Of a DNA stretch of 64,000 nt, positions 24,272-64,000 are shown piece by piece (position 1 is the stretch's first letter; each line of letters starts with the position of its first letter). Where the stretch lies: the NCBI GenBank assembly GCA_018389105.1, contig JACATO010000684.1:310001-374000 (forward strand), given 5' to 3'. This DNA comes from Nautilus pompilius. Its lineage: Eukaryota > Mollusca > Cephalopoda > Nautilida > Nautilidae. The position numbers and the translations under genes were made by a program. The notes below the pieces were generated by a model. The model searched no databases, was not told the DNA's origin, and saw only the letters and a list, made by a program, of their open reading frames with translations.

Positions 24272-26969
24272 CGGCTTCATCAAAGTGATAGTCTACAAAT
24301 GGATAATGATAGCATTGATGAACTAATGGGTCAGATCTAGGTAATAGTTATAGGCAATGATTTAAAAATACAAAGAAAAAAAAAATCATATTTATTCAAT
24401 TCTAAGATGTATCCTTATTTGGTTAGCTTCTGACTAAATGTACCTATAGCCATGGCCAAAAGTTTTATCACCAGAGAAACTTAGCAGGATCTATGCTCAA
24501 CTTGATATCATGGTGTTAAATTTTAAATTAAGTACACAGAAAACTACAAAACGGAGTACATTTCAGTATTAATGCAAATTCACCAGATTTACTTAGACAA
24601 AATCTTTTAAATTCTAGAGTTATGCAAAATTTTGTCAGGCTATAAGAAGGATTCTCTTGTAGAGAGAGAGATACTAAGATTTTGATTCGGTTGTCTAAAT
24701 CATTTCTCAAGAAATTTTATATGCAGCACTTCTCAAATGCTTTAGCCACTGACTTAGAAATGCATCGAGCTTTTATCTCCTGTTGTTTTCCACCATAGAT
24801 ATAAATGTCTAAGGGGGTCTGGAAAGATGCCAACAGTTTATCATCAAATGTCTTGTGAATGCAAACATCAGAATGGAACTTTGATGAGTTCTGTGACAAA
24901 AGCATGGATAGTTTAGCCAGTTGTGCACAAGCATTTTTGCAATAATTTTTTTTTAAAAAAGAGTTTCTCTTTTAAGAACTGTGTTGGAAAGAACAGCAGC
25001 AGATCACGATTCTTCTTCAGTAATTGTTGCGTTCAAAGGCATTAAGAACAAACTGAACGCTGCTATGCATTACCAGTTTGTTAGATAGGTGTATTAATAG
25101 AACTAAAAGATGTTAAGTAGACAAACTCTCTTCGGAAACTGCTATTCTCTTATTTCACAATGCAGCAACTTCACTTAAGGGCTAAATGCTGCATCCAATA
25201 AACTGCATCCAGTGATAACCAATTTCTCTAAGGAAAAACGGTAGTCTGGGAGAAATGATTAGGTAACAAGACATCATGTGATAAAGAGACTAGATTTAGA
25301 TGTTATTAAAAAAACAAACTGCATCTTAGAATCAAATAATAAGTAATCTTTGATAGGTGATGAACAATGGTCACTGTTTATGCATGTTTCTTTCTTTCTT
25401 ATATATCATTTTATAAAGTCTAAGAATACCATACCACTTACACACGCAAGAGGGGTTCTTTAGTTTCTCTACACATTCAAGTGCACTAAATGTTTTGTTG
25501 AATTGAGCTAATGTTTACCACAAATATAAAGTGTTAATTCTTTTGTTGTTGTTTTTTTTTAAATCTTTTCGGATGTGAAGCTAAAAAATAATATTTGTTA
25601 AGCCAAACTCCAGATTCCACATTTCCCCACAGTGAGGTAGTTTAGGGCAATTAGGCTTTGTTGAACATTTTATCATGAAACATTTAAGCAATTAGTCTAT
25701 CACCCAAGAGACTAGTTTTACAGAAAAAAAGTAGATACTCAAAAAAGTCATCGTGTCTTTTGCAGAAAGCAGTACATCAGATGTCCTACAAGAAGCTGAA
25801 ATGACTGTGATAGATAATGATCAATGTTCTACCCATTGGACAAGTGTTGCTGGAGCAACCATATTTAATTCCCATATATGTATCTATGAAGAGGGGAAAT
25901 CTGCTTGCAGTGTAAGTATTTTTCTCAAACATGCCAGTATGACAGTTCAATATATATAATAGTTGTCTAATAAAATAATATTTAAAGACCTTAAAGTGTG
26001 ATCATAAATGTCATAACTGGTGCCAAGATTCCTTTTCTAGCACATTCTCTCTGCTTAGACACACTATTTTACTCAGATCTGACAGTTCTTGGCAAACACT
26101 TCTTTTTGGGGGGTTAATTTATTCTTGCATTTCAAATTTTGCACACCTAAGTCAATTACTAGCACAAGCTGCTGTCAGCAGCTTTTCTACTTACCACTTG
26201 TGTCTGTGAGCCATTCTCACCAGCTCAACATCATTGTTACAGATATTAACAGCTGATTGGCTATACAGGTATCAATCGGAGACGATTAAAAAATTATAAG
26301 AGGCTTAGAGTAGCCATTACTCGAAAACAAAAGGCATCTAGTAATTAATCCAGACACAGCATGGCAATTAAGCTTTTAACTCTTTTACTACAGAGTTAAA
26401 AATGTGAATGTTTATCTAATACAATAAGCAATTATTTTAAAGCTAAATAGAAAGTCAGTCACTTATTAGTTTTAAAACCATTCACATTAAAGATTAAATA
26501 TAAAATTACAAGCAAAATTAGCGAGTGCAATAGTTTCAACTTACCTCGTATGGTATAATTCAAAATAAAAATTATTCGTCTAAAAGAATAGTATGCAATA
26601 CACACAGAGAGAGAGAGAGCGAGAGAGAGAGAGATGGATCTACTGAAAAATCAGTTGAGTTTTAGCATAGACAGGCCACAAATAAAGTGTGTTGCCAGGT
26701 AGAAATGGTCAACTGAACCTAAAAACTCACCTCCATATATTCAAAAGGTAGCAAATGTTATCAATATATTCCACATTATTAACCCGAAATGTGTTCTTTT
26801 TCTTTACCAGGGTGACAGTGGTGGACCAATGGTTTGCAGGCATAAAAGTACAAATGAATACGTCCTGACAGGGGTAACATCTTGGGGAATCAGCAAGTGT
26901 GATGCCTATCCCAGTGTTTACACACGAGTGTCCTCCTTCACAAAATGGCTCATCCAGATGATGAACTAA
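22289..26969 (+). CDS. Secreted chymotrypsin-like serine protease (S1A family), six exons
   Basis: Exons are 22289-22334, 22714-22915, 23691-23781, 23963-24140, 25766-25911 and 26811-26969 (stop TAA), giving 273 residues, a usual length for a trypsin-fold zymogen. The start MFQQLSVLSLVALAA is a signal peptide. A short propeptide ends at R in SSPRIVGGN, the activation cleavage site with the IVGG amino terminus. The catalytic triad is visible: His in TAAHC, Asp in NDIALLKL, Ser in GDSGGP. By alignment the specificity residue 189 is Ser (SACSGDSGGP), so trypsin-like Arg/Lys cleavage is not expected; residue 226 looks like Ser instead of the usual Gly. It acts outside the cell, probably in digestion or a gland secretion. 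The exon 4 donor could be 24137 or 24140, which changes one residue. The ATG was chosen because it alone yields a signal peptide in phase. Confidence 0.9.
24229..24272. repeat. Compound (TA)n(GA)n microsatellite in a protease intron
   Basis: About 26 bases of TA repeats pass straight into GA repeats. A second GA tract lies at about 26605-26632 in the last intron. Both are ordinary simple repeats. Confidence 0.9.
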
Positions 26970-29900
26970 TTATTGTACCATACCAATGAACAATGAAATA
27001 ATACTTCTGCAATGTTGATAAACTGAAAAAAAAAAAAAAAAAAAATTGCTTTCCATATTATCTTATATGCAATTTTATACATGATCACATTTTTCGAATT
27101 GTAAAACGTTTTATAAATGAAATGCAGTTTTCTATCAGAAATTTTCTGAAACAGACATAAACATGAGTTGGCAAAATTTCAGTTTTCAATGACCATAAGT
27201 CCATAAAATATAATAGTAAAACTTCCAGAAAGCATATTTCCAATAAAATATGTAATATCGTTAAGAATACAGGACTTCGCAACTAAAGAAAGTTTTACAA
27301 GTAGCACAATATCTTCTATGTGCAAGGATGATGACAAAATAATGTCCCTTTAGATGCTTATGGAAAATGGAAACCAATTTATTTTGCAGATTTAAAAATC
27401 ATAACCTTGCTAATGCACTTCCTGAGGGGGAAGTTACAGAATATGGCAATGCAACAGTGAATAATAGACAACCTAAATGCAAATAATTATTAAAAACGAT
27501 TATAATGCTCTTGGAAATAAAAGTGGAAAACACACAGAAGAGAAAACAAATTTTGTTAGACAAGAACTTGTCTGAAATATAAATATCCATCTTTCCTCTC
27601 CACCAAGATTAATGTTAAGAAAATTAACTTCTTACGTGACAACAGAAAACCTTAAATATTTCATATTTTTTTAATTCATTAAAACTGCTTCATACAAACT
27701 ACAGTACGTACAAGACATCAAAAAGTTGCTAATAGCACAAAATAATACAAAAAAAAAAACAATAACTTATCAATATTAAAACGATCTTGTTTAAAAAGCA
27801 CCTTTGCTCAACAGTAGTGGAGATAAATATACAATGTAAGCATATGGAATGGCTTCCTTACAAAAGAAACAACTGTTAAAACCTCCAAATTGTAATAATA
27901 CTAAAGCAAATATACTGTGGATCTGGAAACAGCTGGAATAAAAACAAACTTTGGCTACAACCAGAATTGGACAAGGAAAATTTGAGGATGTTTCACGACT
28001 ACCACTCAAACTTTTCAAGACTGTAAACCTCGACAATTAGCAAGCATTCTTAGGTTGAATTATTTTATTGAGATATAGCAGCGCATTAGATTAACCCTCT
28101 GATTTATTAAATCTATAATTGGGTTTTTAAACTGTATATAAACAAAAAAAAACATGCTCAAAACCTTTATTTTTAAAACCTCTATCCGAACTCCTCTCAA
28201 ACATCTAATATACAAACTGGATAAATCAAATAAATTGCATCGCTTTGAATATGCTAAAATGTTCACTGAATATTGCTCCAATATCAAAGTAATTGTTTTT
28301 ATAAGATGATTTTTTTTTTCAAGTCCCCAGTTATTAATTTGAAACTGAAAGTATATCCTTAGAATTATTAGGACAACAGAGGGCATTTCAATTAAATGAG
28401 TAACAAAATTGTTTTGGGCAGCCAACTTTTCTCTAAAAATGTATGTTTTTATGAAAATATCAAGCATATCCATTCAATAAAAGTTGATCAATAGTGGGAT
28501 GGTGGTAGATTTAGGTGCACTTTATGATCTCACAACAGTAAGAAAAATGGATCTTTTCAGAGTTTAGCATAAGTATAAAAACAAACTGTAAATTAACTTT
28601 ATGCTCCAAATTTGGTCAAAGATTTTATACATAATTCATCTGGCCCGGCATGTATTATACAAAATTAAATATGGATACAAATGAGAAAGCCACAAAATTT
28701 TGTAAAATTGTTACGAAACAGGAACTTACTTGCCTAATAGCATCTCTTGAATACAGTATGCTGCTGCCAGTGAAGTAATGCTGTCCTATGTTTCAATCCA
28801 AATCATGTAATACAAGGCCAATAAAATGTTTGGAATGTGACTGTTTTGTTAAGCAACTGACAATACAAATTTGTACAGTATTTTACTTTTTTCTTCTATA
28901 CTATTCAAATACTCATAGTTCTTGACTTCTAAGTGTTGTCAGAATCTGATGAATAGAATCAACATAACTTTAAGTGAATCCAGTAATTTGAGCAAATGCA
29001 TAGTTTGAATGAAGATCATCTCTGAGAAAATAGTGTTTTTTGGAGCACATGGGTTTTCAGATTTGAACATTTCCAGCAAAAGTAAACATTCTCAGACTTT
29101 AGTTATCTTCTGATTTTTTTTTACGGGAATTCCAACAAATACTAAAGGAGTTGAAAACAAATGTCAATCATATTTAGCACAAATATTAAAGTTAAAAAAA
29201 TTTTACCAACTCATCATTTCAAAATCAAAGCATTTAATGAGTGAACTTCCATATACCTAAACAATCTCCAGACAAATAATTAAAATCAGTGATGCTTAGG
29301 TTGTAGTATTTTAAAAAAAGAAAGGCACTTTATCAAAGAAATGTGGAAGTTTGTGCAGTTCTTTAAACAGATATATATATATATGTTTTTTTTTTTTTAA
29401 ATTTGGGGATTTAAGATCAAAACAGAGTGAGGTAAATGTATTTTGAACAACTAGGTAATTAAGCCAATCACTTCCAGTGGATATATACTTATAAATACAT
29501 CTGAAAACTGAAATTGACAAAATTCAGTTTAGAGTAGAACTATTTCAGACATGAAGCAAAGATTTGATGGCAGCATGCTAACTAGTTAGTAAACCTAATG
29601 ACTGTGTGACTTTACCATCTTCTCATTTTTGTCCTACATCTATCCATCCAGCTATACATTATTTATATGCATTTGTAATATGATAAATTTAACATTAAAA
29701 TTTGTTTGCAGAAAAAAAAAGGAAAAATAATATCTCTAAGTATGAAGGAAATATGTAAAAGTTGACAAAGAATGAAGCTAACTAATTTAAAATTTACTTT
29801 CTGTCTAAACACATACAAAAGAATATTTAAAAAGAACTATTTCACGTTGCTTACTTTTAAGTGTTCTAAAGCTATTGCCAAAGTGAGCAGTTGTGGAGGT

Positions 29901-30521
29901 AGGAGTTGGAACAATAAACATTCTTTGCTTTATCCTCTTTACATTAACAAAGTAGACATTCCTACTTGCCTAATGTAATATGATTAAATTTATCAAAAAG
30001 CATTGTATATGTACGAAAAGTAAAAATATAAAATTTATTTCCCATACATTTTTATCAAAGTGTAATAGAAAACTTATATAGTTTTTCCTAGCAGAATAAT
30101 GGAATAAACATTTCATTATTTAGATGAATTGCTTTGATGTATATAAATATTAATGAAATAAATTCAGTAAGTATTTAGATGTTTTACTTATTTTAAAATT
30201 TCATAAAATATAAATGACCAACTGACTTATTTATATATCTATTATAAACATTTAACCTATTTGATAGCATTGATGAATAACAAATACTACTAAAAGCAGT
30301 AGTACATGCAATCAGTATTTGGTTGGATTAGCAATTTAAAACTTCAAAAATAAATAAAAATAAAAAGTTTTTTTGATTAGGAATTCAAATAAGTGAATTT
30401 ATGTAATCCTGAAATTTCAGATTTACAGTTCACTTTTTGAACAAAGACCTCGTGGAAGTGAATGATAATCTGATCATGGAGAACCCCCAGCTACTTATAG
30501 CTAGCCAACTTGGTGAGATTT
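26970..30521. other. Convergent intergenic region with both 3' UTRs
   Basis: The protease ends on the left and the receptor kinase, reading the other way, ends on the right. The sequence is very AT-rich with a 20-base A run at 27026-27045. TTTATT at 30034-30039 is a minus-strand AATAAA and could end the kinase transcript. Open frames here are low-complexity and not convincing. Confidence 0.5.
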
Positions 30522-58163
<27,642 letters not shown>

Positions 58164-58422
58164 CTGGAAAAAATAAGCAAACGTGCCAAACAAATCAGAA
58201 AGTGGAGCTATCATGTTTTTATTGAAGTAATAAAACTAAGCCTGTATATTAAAAAAAAAAAATAAAGAAAGTTGTGAGGTATCAAAATCTTTCTATAGTC
58301 TTAGGAGAGACAAAAATAAAAAATCAAACAGGTTAAAAATGCACAATTGTAGGAAATGAGATATTTTTATAATTTTATTAATTGATCTGCCCCCCTCCAA
58401 GCACAATTATTAATACTTATTT

Positions 58423-59588
58423 GGTTATTACAAAAGTTGTGTCAGTTTTTATATTAAGTTAATTTGGGATCCATTATTTGCATGCTTGTGAAGGTGTATG
58501 TAGATATAGGTTATATAACCAATTTTGTAGCATGTTCTTTGGCATACATTATGCAAAACCTACCTTTTTTAAATCATGAAATGGATATTTGTTTCAAGGT
58601 TCTGAGTGAGGCTTAATTAGAAAAGGTTTTGGTGCCATTTTGCTTCATGAGTTTAAACTGGGCCACAAAGTGAGCGAGGCAACTCGTAACATTAAGCAAG
58701 CGCGGGGCGAGGACACAGTGAATGAGCGCACTGCACAACGATGGTTTGTAGAGTTTTGATCAGATGAGAGCCTCAAAGATAAGGAACATAGAGGACGTCC
58801 TTCCAGCTGTGATGACGACCGTTTGAAAGCCTCAGTTGAAGCTGATCCAAGAAAAACGGTGCGAGAAATTTCTGGAGAGCTTGATGTAAGCACTGCAACT
58901 GCTTCCTGGCATTTTGACGCAATCGGCAAGGTGAAAAGGCTTGACAAGTGGGTGCCTCACAAGTTGAATGAACTAAATCATCAATTGGAGATCTGCTCTT
59001 CGCTTGTCATAAGAAACAAAAATGACCCAATTCTTGAGATCATTAAGTGTGATGAAAATGGATCCTTTATGACAATCACAAACGATCAGCACAGTGGTTT
59101 GACAGAGACAAGGCACCTAGCCACATTCCAAAACCAAGCCTCCACCCAAAGGAGGTCATGATCACTGTCTGTCGGACTGCGACTGGTGTCATTCACTATA
59201 ACTTCTTGCAACCTGGAAAAACCATCACAGCTCAAAGGTACTGTTGTCGTGAATGAAACATTATTCCCCATAAACTCTCCCAACGACAGCCAGCATTGGT
59301 GAATCAAAGAGGCCCAATCCTGTTCCATGACCATGCTCGTCCTCATGTTGCAAAAGTGACTCTTCAGAAACTGAATACGTTGGGTTATGAAATTCTCCAT
59401 CACCCAGCCTATTCACCAGACCTTTCTCCCAAAGACTACCACCTTTTCAAGTACCTCGACAGCTTCCTCCATATGATATCTTTCTCCAACCAAGCAGCAA
59501 CTGAAACTGCCTTCCAACAGTTTGACTCCAGCAATGATATAAAGTCTCATTATTGCAGTACAAAAAAACTGACAAAACTTTTGTAACC
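58423..59588 (+). mobile_element. Broken mariner (DD34D) element
   Basis: Imperfect inverted ends (GGTTATTACAAAAGTTGTGT on the left; GGTTACAAAAGTTTTGTCAG as the reverse complement of the right) bound a plus-strand mariner transposase. Visible parts: LLHEFKLGHKVSEATRN near 58645, a TGA after WFVEF near 58757, GRPSSCDDDRLKASVEADPR near 58800-58850, IGKVKRLDKWVPHKLNE near 58930, a CDEN in place of CDE(K)W near 59055, HDHARPHVAKVTLQKLN near 59325, and YSPDLSPKDYHLFKYL near 59415. The central part is frame-shifted. It lies upstream of the first visible receptor-kinase exon. Confidence 0.85.
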
Positions 59589-61497
59589 AAAAATCTTTCC
59601 TTCAGGTTTGTTTTATTGTTCAATATATTGAGTTTAGCATGAAAGCAAAACTAAAAATTAGAAAAAAAAAAAAATCAAACTGAAAACCTCTTTAACATAC
59701 AAATGCTAAATTGTGTCCAACCTCCCTTTCAAAGTTCTTATCTGACATCTGCAGATATCTAGTTAGCCAAAAGTATCGTCTTCTTTTTTCCACAGCATAA
59801 GACTTCATTACATCAGAGAAAAAGTATAAAAATGAATGTCAGAATAAGAAAAATATGGTGAAAAATCTTTATAAATGTTAATAGTTAAAGAAAGAAAAAT
59901 TTTTTAATCAATTATGTATAAACTCAAAATACAGAAACTTAAATATCATTTCCTTTTGTTTATTTACTCTACTAAATTAAAGGTTTTATAATACATTTTT
60001 AACACGATTACAGGTTGATTGTAGGAAGTAAGGAAAAAAAAATGAAACATTTTGACTTCATCTGATATTTTTTAAATATTTGGTGCTACATGCCACACTT
60101 ATCATGTGATCATAATGTGGGAGATGGAATGAGGCATTCAACTTCTTTCCTGGGTACCTCCAGAGCCCTGATTTGTATCTGACCAAGCATCCAGATTGTC
60201 TGCTGAGAGAAAGTGATCAATGTGCACCAAAATATGATGAAATTCAAGGAAGTTCTCACATGTATATAGGGAAACCTGGACCAGACTGATATAAATTATC
60301 AATGATTCAATACCAAACAAGGTAAAGACTCTTTATGCTGCAAAAGATTGCTTGAATAATATAGTAGTCCACTGTAGATATATATTTAAATTCAAAGCAT
60401 TTATAAGACCTAGTGTTGATAACACACACACACACGCACACACAAAATAGTAGAACATGTAATACATAATACCTGAAATGCAATTGGAAAGAAAACCAAA
60501 AATGACATTTTACAATTTAATTTAGTATTGTCTGGTTTCTAAATAATATTGTCCTTTTAGATTGAAAATGTTTTCTCAAGAATTATACAAAAAGAGAATT
60601 GGAGCTTCGTTATAGAATTGCCAGGTTATTAATCTCCGAAGGATGCTGTCTAAAAGAAATTGATAAATATGACTGGTACAAAAATTTATGTTGTATAATT
60701 GTAAGATAATGCAATACAGAGTAGCAAAAGATTTAATACAACACAGTTTGTAGGAAAGTATGATTTCAATTATAAAGTTTCTTGAACTAAAAGTAGCAAG
60801 ACACTAAGAATGCAAAACTATGTTAAAAATTATCTAAAACACAAACATTGAAAATTATGATGATTATAAACCATATAATTATATATTTTTTTAATAAGTC
60901 TGATTAAAATTGGTTCACTGACAACTTATACATTAGCTACTATGCTTAAACTAAACAAAGCACGCAGACATCACACATCATGCACATGCTTTTATTGGTG
61001 AATTAGCTTCAGAGCATTAAAATATTTTAAAATTATAAAATAGAAGAAATTTTTTAAAAAAGCCAAAAGTGAAATTAACTAAACTCCTGAACCATAAGGA
61101 ATGCAGATGATACAGTTGAACAATTTGGTACTGGTATGTATTTTGAGATTAAAAAGAAATTTCTTCAAAATTCATAGTGGATAACTGACTAGTTTCTTAA
61201 AATGATATTTATCAATTGAAATTATCAGTTTCCATGTGAAATTTATATATTGGCTAGTATAAAAGAAAATTATTTTCCAAAAATTAAAGCAACTTTATGT
61301 AGTAAACTGGATATTTCTGAGTTAAGTAGTTGTCTGAATAATAGAGTTCGTCAAGAATGATGCAACATCATTTATAACACTGGACAACAATGATTTTGCC
61401 ACTGGAACACTATCATGCTTACTTTGTAGTATTTTGCATGGATTTCAAATCTGAAAACCGTTTAGCTCTAGGATATCACATTTTTTAGTCATGGCAT
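59589..61497. other. AT-rich DNA, probably 5' intron or flank of the receptor kinase
   Basis: No gene is clear. A short minus-strand frame at about 59695-59810 (MKSYAVEKRRRYFWLTRYLQ) could in principle supply an upstream exon but has no Ig hallmark. An AC/GC simple repeat lies at about 60423-60446. The missing signal-peptide and Ig exons were not found here. Confidence 0.35.
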
Positions 61498-62340
61498 GTG
61501 ATTGATGAACGGAGGTTATTCATAGACTGTAGCAAACTACACCTTAAAGCTGTGCTGTTACATCGTGGTAACCAAAAACCTTCGGTTCCTATAGCTCATG
61601 TAGTTGGCTTGAAAGAGACATACCAGTCGATGGAACTCCTTTTGAAAGTGAGGAGTTATTTCTCTCCTCCTCAGATTGCAGCTAGGGTACACAAATCACG
61701 TGTTTCTTGTGTCTCTGGAACAGCCGAGATGATGCCAACCATTACACTTGAAAAGACAGGCCTATGTGACAGGAATATATTGTTGGTAGATACAATGTGC
61801 AACATACGCCATTGGTAGACCCTCAGAATGTCTGCCTTCTGCCACTTCATATCAAGCTTGGCCTTATGAAAAACTTTGTTTAAGCCATGGATAAAGACGG
61901 TGATGGCTTCAAGTACCTAAGAGAGAAGCTTAGTGCTGGCAAAAGTGAAGCTAAACTCAAAGGAGAATTTTTGTGGGACCAAAAATTTAAGAACTCCGTG
62001 ATAACGGGTTCAAGAAATAAGCTGAACCCACTGGAGACTGCAGTATGGGAAGCACTTATTTTAGCTGTACAGAACTTTCTTGGCAAATATAGAGCTGAGC
62101 AAAATGCTGAGTATGTGGAAAACACGCTAATGGCATATCAGCGGATGGGGGCCAAGATGTCTCTAAAGATGCACTTTCTGCATTCGCATCTTGATTTTTT
62201 TCCAACCAATCTAGGGGATGTCAGTGATGAACATGGTAAAAGGGTCCACCAAGACATAAAGGTGATGGAAAATTCATTCCCAACATGATGGGTGATTACT
62301 GTTGGTTCCTCCAAAGGGAGACTGATACCTCACGTAAGTG
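61498..62340 (+). pseudogene. Decayed copy of a widespread uncharacterised repeat-encoded protein
   Basis: Plus-strand pieces in more than one frame read RRLFIDCSKLHLKAVLLHRG and NQKPSVPIAHVVGLKETYQS (61510-61630), LPLHIKLGLMKNFV (about 61840-61885, other frame), KAMDKDGDGFKYLREKLS (61887-61940), MSLKMHFLHSHLDFFPTNLG and DEHGKRVHQDIKVMENS (62155-62275), then a stop and DYCW-like sequence. The HSHLDxFPxNLG...QDIKxME pattern recurs in multi-copy predicted proteins of insects and other invertebrates in my recollection. Family function is not known to me. The middle is deleted and the frame broken, so this copy is inactive. Confidence 0.5.
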
Positions 62341-63500
62341 CAAGAACAAGTATCTGAAGTATTTTTGAACATTTGGAATATACCACCTACTATGTAAGTT
62401 AAATGCATTCCATATCTTTCATACTGCTTTTATCAGTCTTTCTCATGCATCTGCTATCTGATCATGGTAAATATGTTTCGCATTAAACATTTGAATATCA
62501 AATATTGTTCAAGTTTTATATAGTTCATATAACAAGTTATAATATAGCATTAGTGTGAAATTTCTCCTTATGCATATCTCAAAAATCTGATGTCCTAGCC
62601 AAATTCTATCTTCAGATTTGAAATCGGCACCCAAAATTTAGCTAAGATCACCCACATTTTGCTCAGTGGCAGACAGAGTTCCATTTTGTTGTCTAGTGTA
62701 ATCAAACATTTTTTCTTCCCCATTGAAATGTTTATAAAAGTATGACATTTAAAAAACATTGTTGCAGCAGTAGGTATTTATAAATTTACCTTATTGTTTA
62801 TATTTGCAATAATTACTGCTACTGATTTTTTTAAAATATAAAAGTAACTATGTGAGTCTAGTACAAATAAATGTATTAATCAGCATGGCTCAGCTTTTAT
62901 ATGCTGTCTTCTCAAATTCTGCAAACACTAATTGATGCAATAAAATCTTCCCATTAAATGTAAAAAAAATTTTTTGCTTTTATAGTATATTGCTAAAAAC
63001 TTGCCTAGAATCAAATGAATATCAACAATCTTAATAATAGTTCATTTTACTTGGGTTCCCTCCATACTATGCACCCTGAGTAATCAAATTTTCTCCGTAT
63101 GTCAAGATTTGAAGTATATGGATATATGCCCGACCATATTTTCATACAAACATTAATATGCTGAATGCTGACAGTTTGATATCTAAGTAATGCTCCATTG
63201 CCAAATTGGTCATCTTTTAATGCTGATAGATACAAAACAGCACAATGGTAATAGTGACAACATCTGAGCCACAGAACTTGCCAAAGATACTGGTGTGCTG
63301 GGGACTCTGTGACAGGCAACCTTAGCATATGTCAGAACATCATTTCTAGGGCCTAAACTCAGCATCCAACATTTGGTAGTGCTGCTAACAATGCATCGCC
63401 ATGATCACTTTTTTATCTCACAAATGAGTTGTTGTTTCCAGACAGAGACTTAGCAGAAATTTCACTTTCAAAATACAATAGACATCAATGTCAACACAAA
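62341..63500. other. Intergenic or intronic DNA, nothing recognised in most of it
   Basis: AT-rich sequence without a supported gene. The last few hundred bases may be the decayed N-terminal part of the Tc1-like element that follows, but only its later part is readable. Confidence 0.35.
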
Positions 63501-63509
63501 CTGCATGGT

Positions 63510-64000
63510 ATCAGCTTCAGACTAATGAAATGCAATCAAGAAAAGACTGCATGTGTATACCACTAAACATGGGAAAGACTATGTAGGGTGGACTATAACA
63601 GATTGGACTTCTGTACTTTTCATAGATGAATGCAGATTTTGTTTGGACTTTGTATGTCAACATGCCAGAGTGTGGAGAAAGCCAGAGGAGAGATTTCAAG
63701 ATGGCAATGTTGCTGAATATAACTGCTATGAAGTGGTGGGTGGGGAGGGATTAGCTGTTAGCTAGAATGGCAAGACTGACCTCCATATTTTCCAGAATGG
63801 CACTATGACACATTTAAGGTACAAGGATAAGATCCTTAATGTATACATAAGCCTATCTGCTAGGATTACTGGAAGTAACTTCATTCTTATGGATGATAAT
63901 GTCAATCCATATGTATGGATAGTTGGTCAGTACATGGAACAGGAGATAATCTTCTGGAATGGCAAGATCATTCTTCAGACTTTAATCCAATCAAAGATTT
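63510..64000 (+). mobile_element. Tc1-like transposase, cut by the window edge
   Basis: Plus-strand frame pieces read WTITDWTSVLFIDECRFCLD and FVCQHARVWRKPEERFQD (63590-63700), where IDECRFCL matches the first catalytic Asp region (usually TDESRFCL); then GKTDLHIFQNGTMTHLRYKD (63770-63830), ITGSNFILMDDNVNPYVWIV (63860-63925), which is the second catalytic Asp region, and a final block leading to the third catalytic residue near the edge. A TAG breaks the frame at about 63763. The right end is outside the window. Confidence 0.8.

Noticed and set aside
27026..27045. A-run after the protease gene as a sign of a retrocopy
   Set aside because: The protease gene has five introns with proper splice sites, so it is not a processed copy; the run is a simple genomic homopolymer.
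59695..59810. Minus-strand frame MKSYAVEKRRRYFWLTRYLQ as an upstream receptor-kinase exon
   Set aside because: It has a usable reading frame and a nearby GT, but no Ig Cys/Trp pattern and no convincing acceptor, so it was not added to the gene.

Overview
This window looks like nuclear DNA from an invertebrate animal, most likely a lophotrochozoan such as a mollusc; that assignment is an inference. The reasons are AT-rich sequence, GT-AG introns of a few hundred bases to several kb, animal-only gene families (dachsous cadherin, chymotrypsin-fold protease, VEGF/PDGF-type receptor kinase), and many decayed Tc1/mariner and hAT transposons plus a tRNA-derived SINE. No prokaryotic or organellar features were seen.

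Layout. (1) 1-11334, plus strand: the 3' part of a dachsous (protocadherin-16) type giant cadherin, nine exons in view, covering eight complete cadherin repeats, one transmembrane helix and the whole cytoplasmic tail. Its seventh visible intron holds a complete but broken DD41D mariner-like element (5873-7140). (2) 11335-22288: 3' UTR and intergenic DNA with a head-to-tail SINE dimer, an internally deleted Tc1-like element, a broken hAT element with a BED-like finger, and unidentified coding-like remnants. (3) 22289-26969, plus strand: a complete six-exon secreted chymotrypsin-like serine protease with an unusual predicted S1 pocket. (4) 26970-30521: AT-rich convergent intergenic DNA and 3' UTRs. 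(5) 30522-58163, minus strand: 19 exons of a receptor tyrosine kinase of the VEGFR/PDGFR class, from an amino-terminal immunoglobulin region (5' exons missing) to the stop codon. Its introns hold most of the window's transposons: a Tc1 element with 224-bp IR/DR termini, a foldback hAT MITE with a perfect 8-bp duplication, a pogo/Tigger-like MITE, two further Tc1-like elements, a piggyBac-like remnant, and a roughly 108-bp intronic inverted repeat flanking two kinase exons. (6) 58164-64000: a broken mariner element, a decayed copy of an uncharacterised repeat-encoded protein family, and a Tc1-like transposase cut by the window edge.

The three host genes do not form an operon or obvious pathway. 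The cadherin would act in planar polarity and Hippo growth signalling at cell contacts, the kinase in growth-factor signalling, and the protease outside cells. Exon joins were worked out by hand. For all three genes the phases agree across every junction: 1,314 residues in view for the cadherin, 273 for the protease and 1,062 for the kinase.
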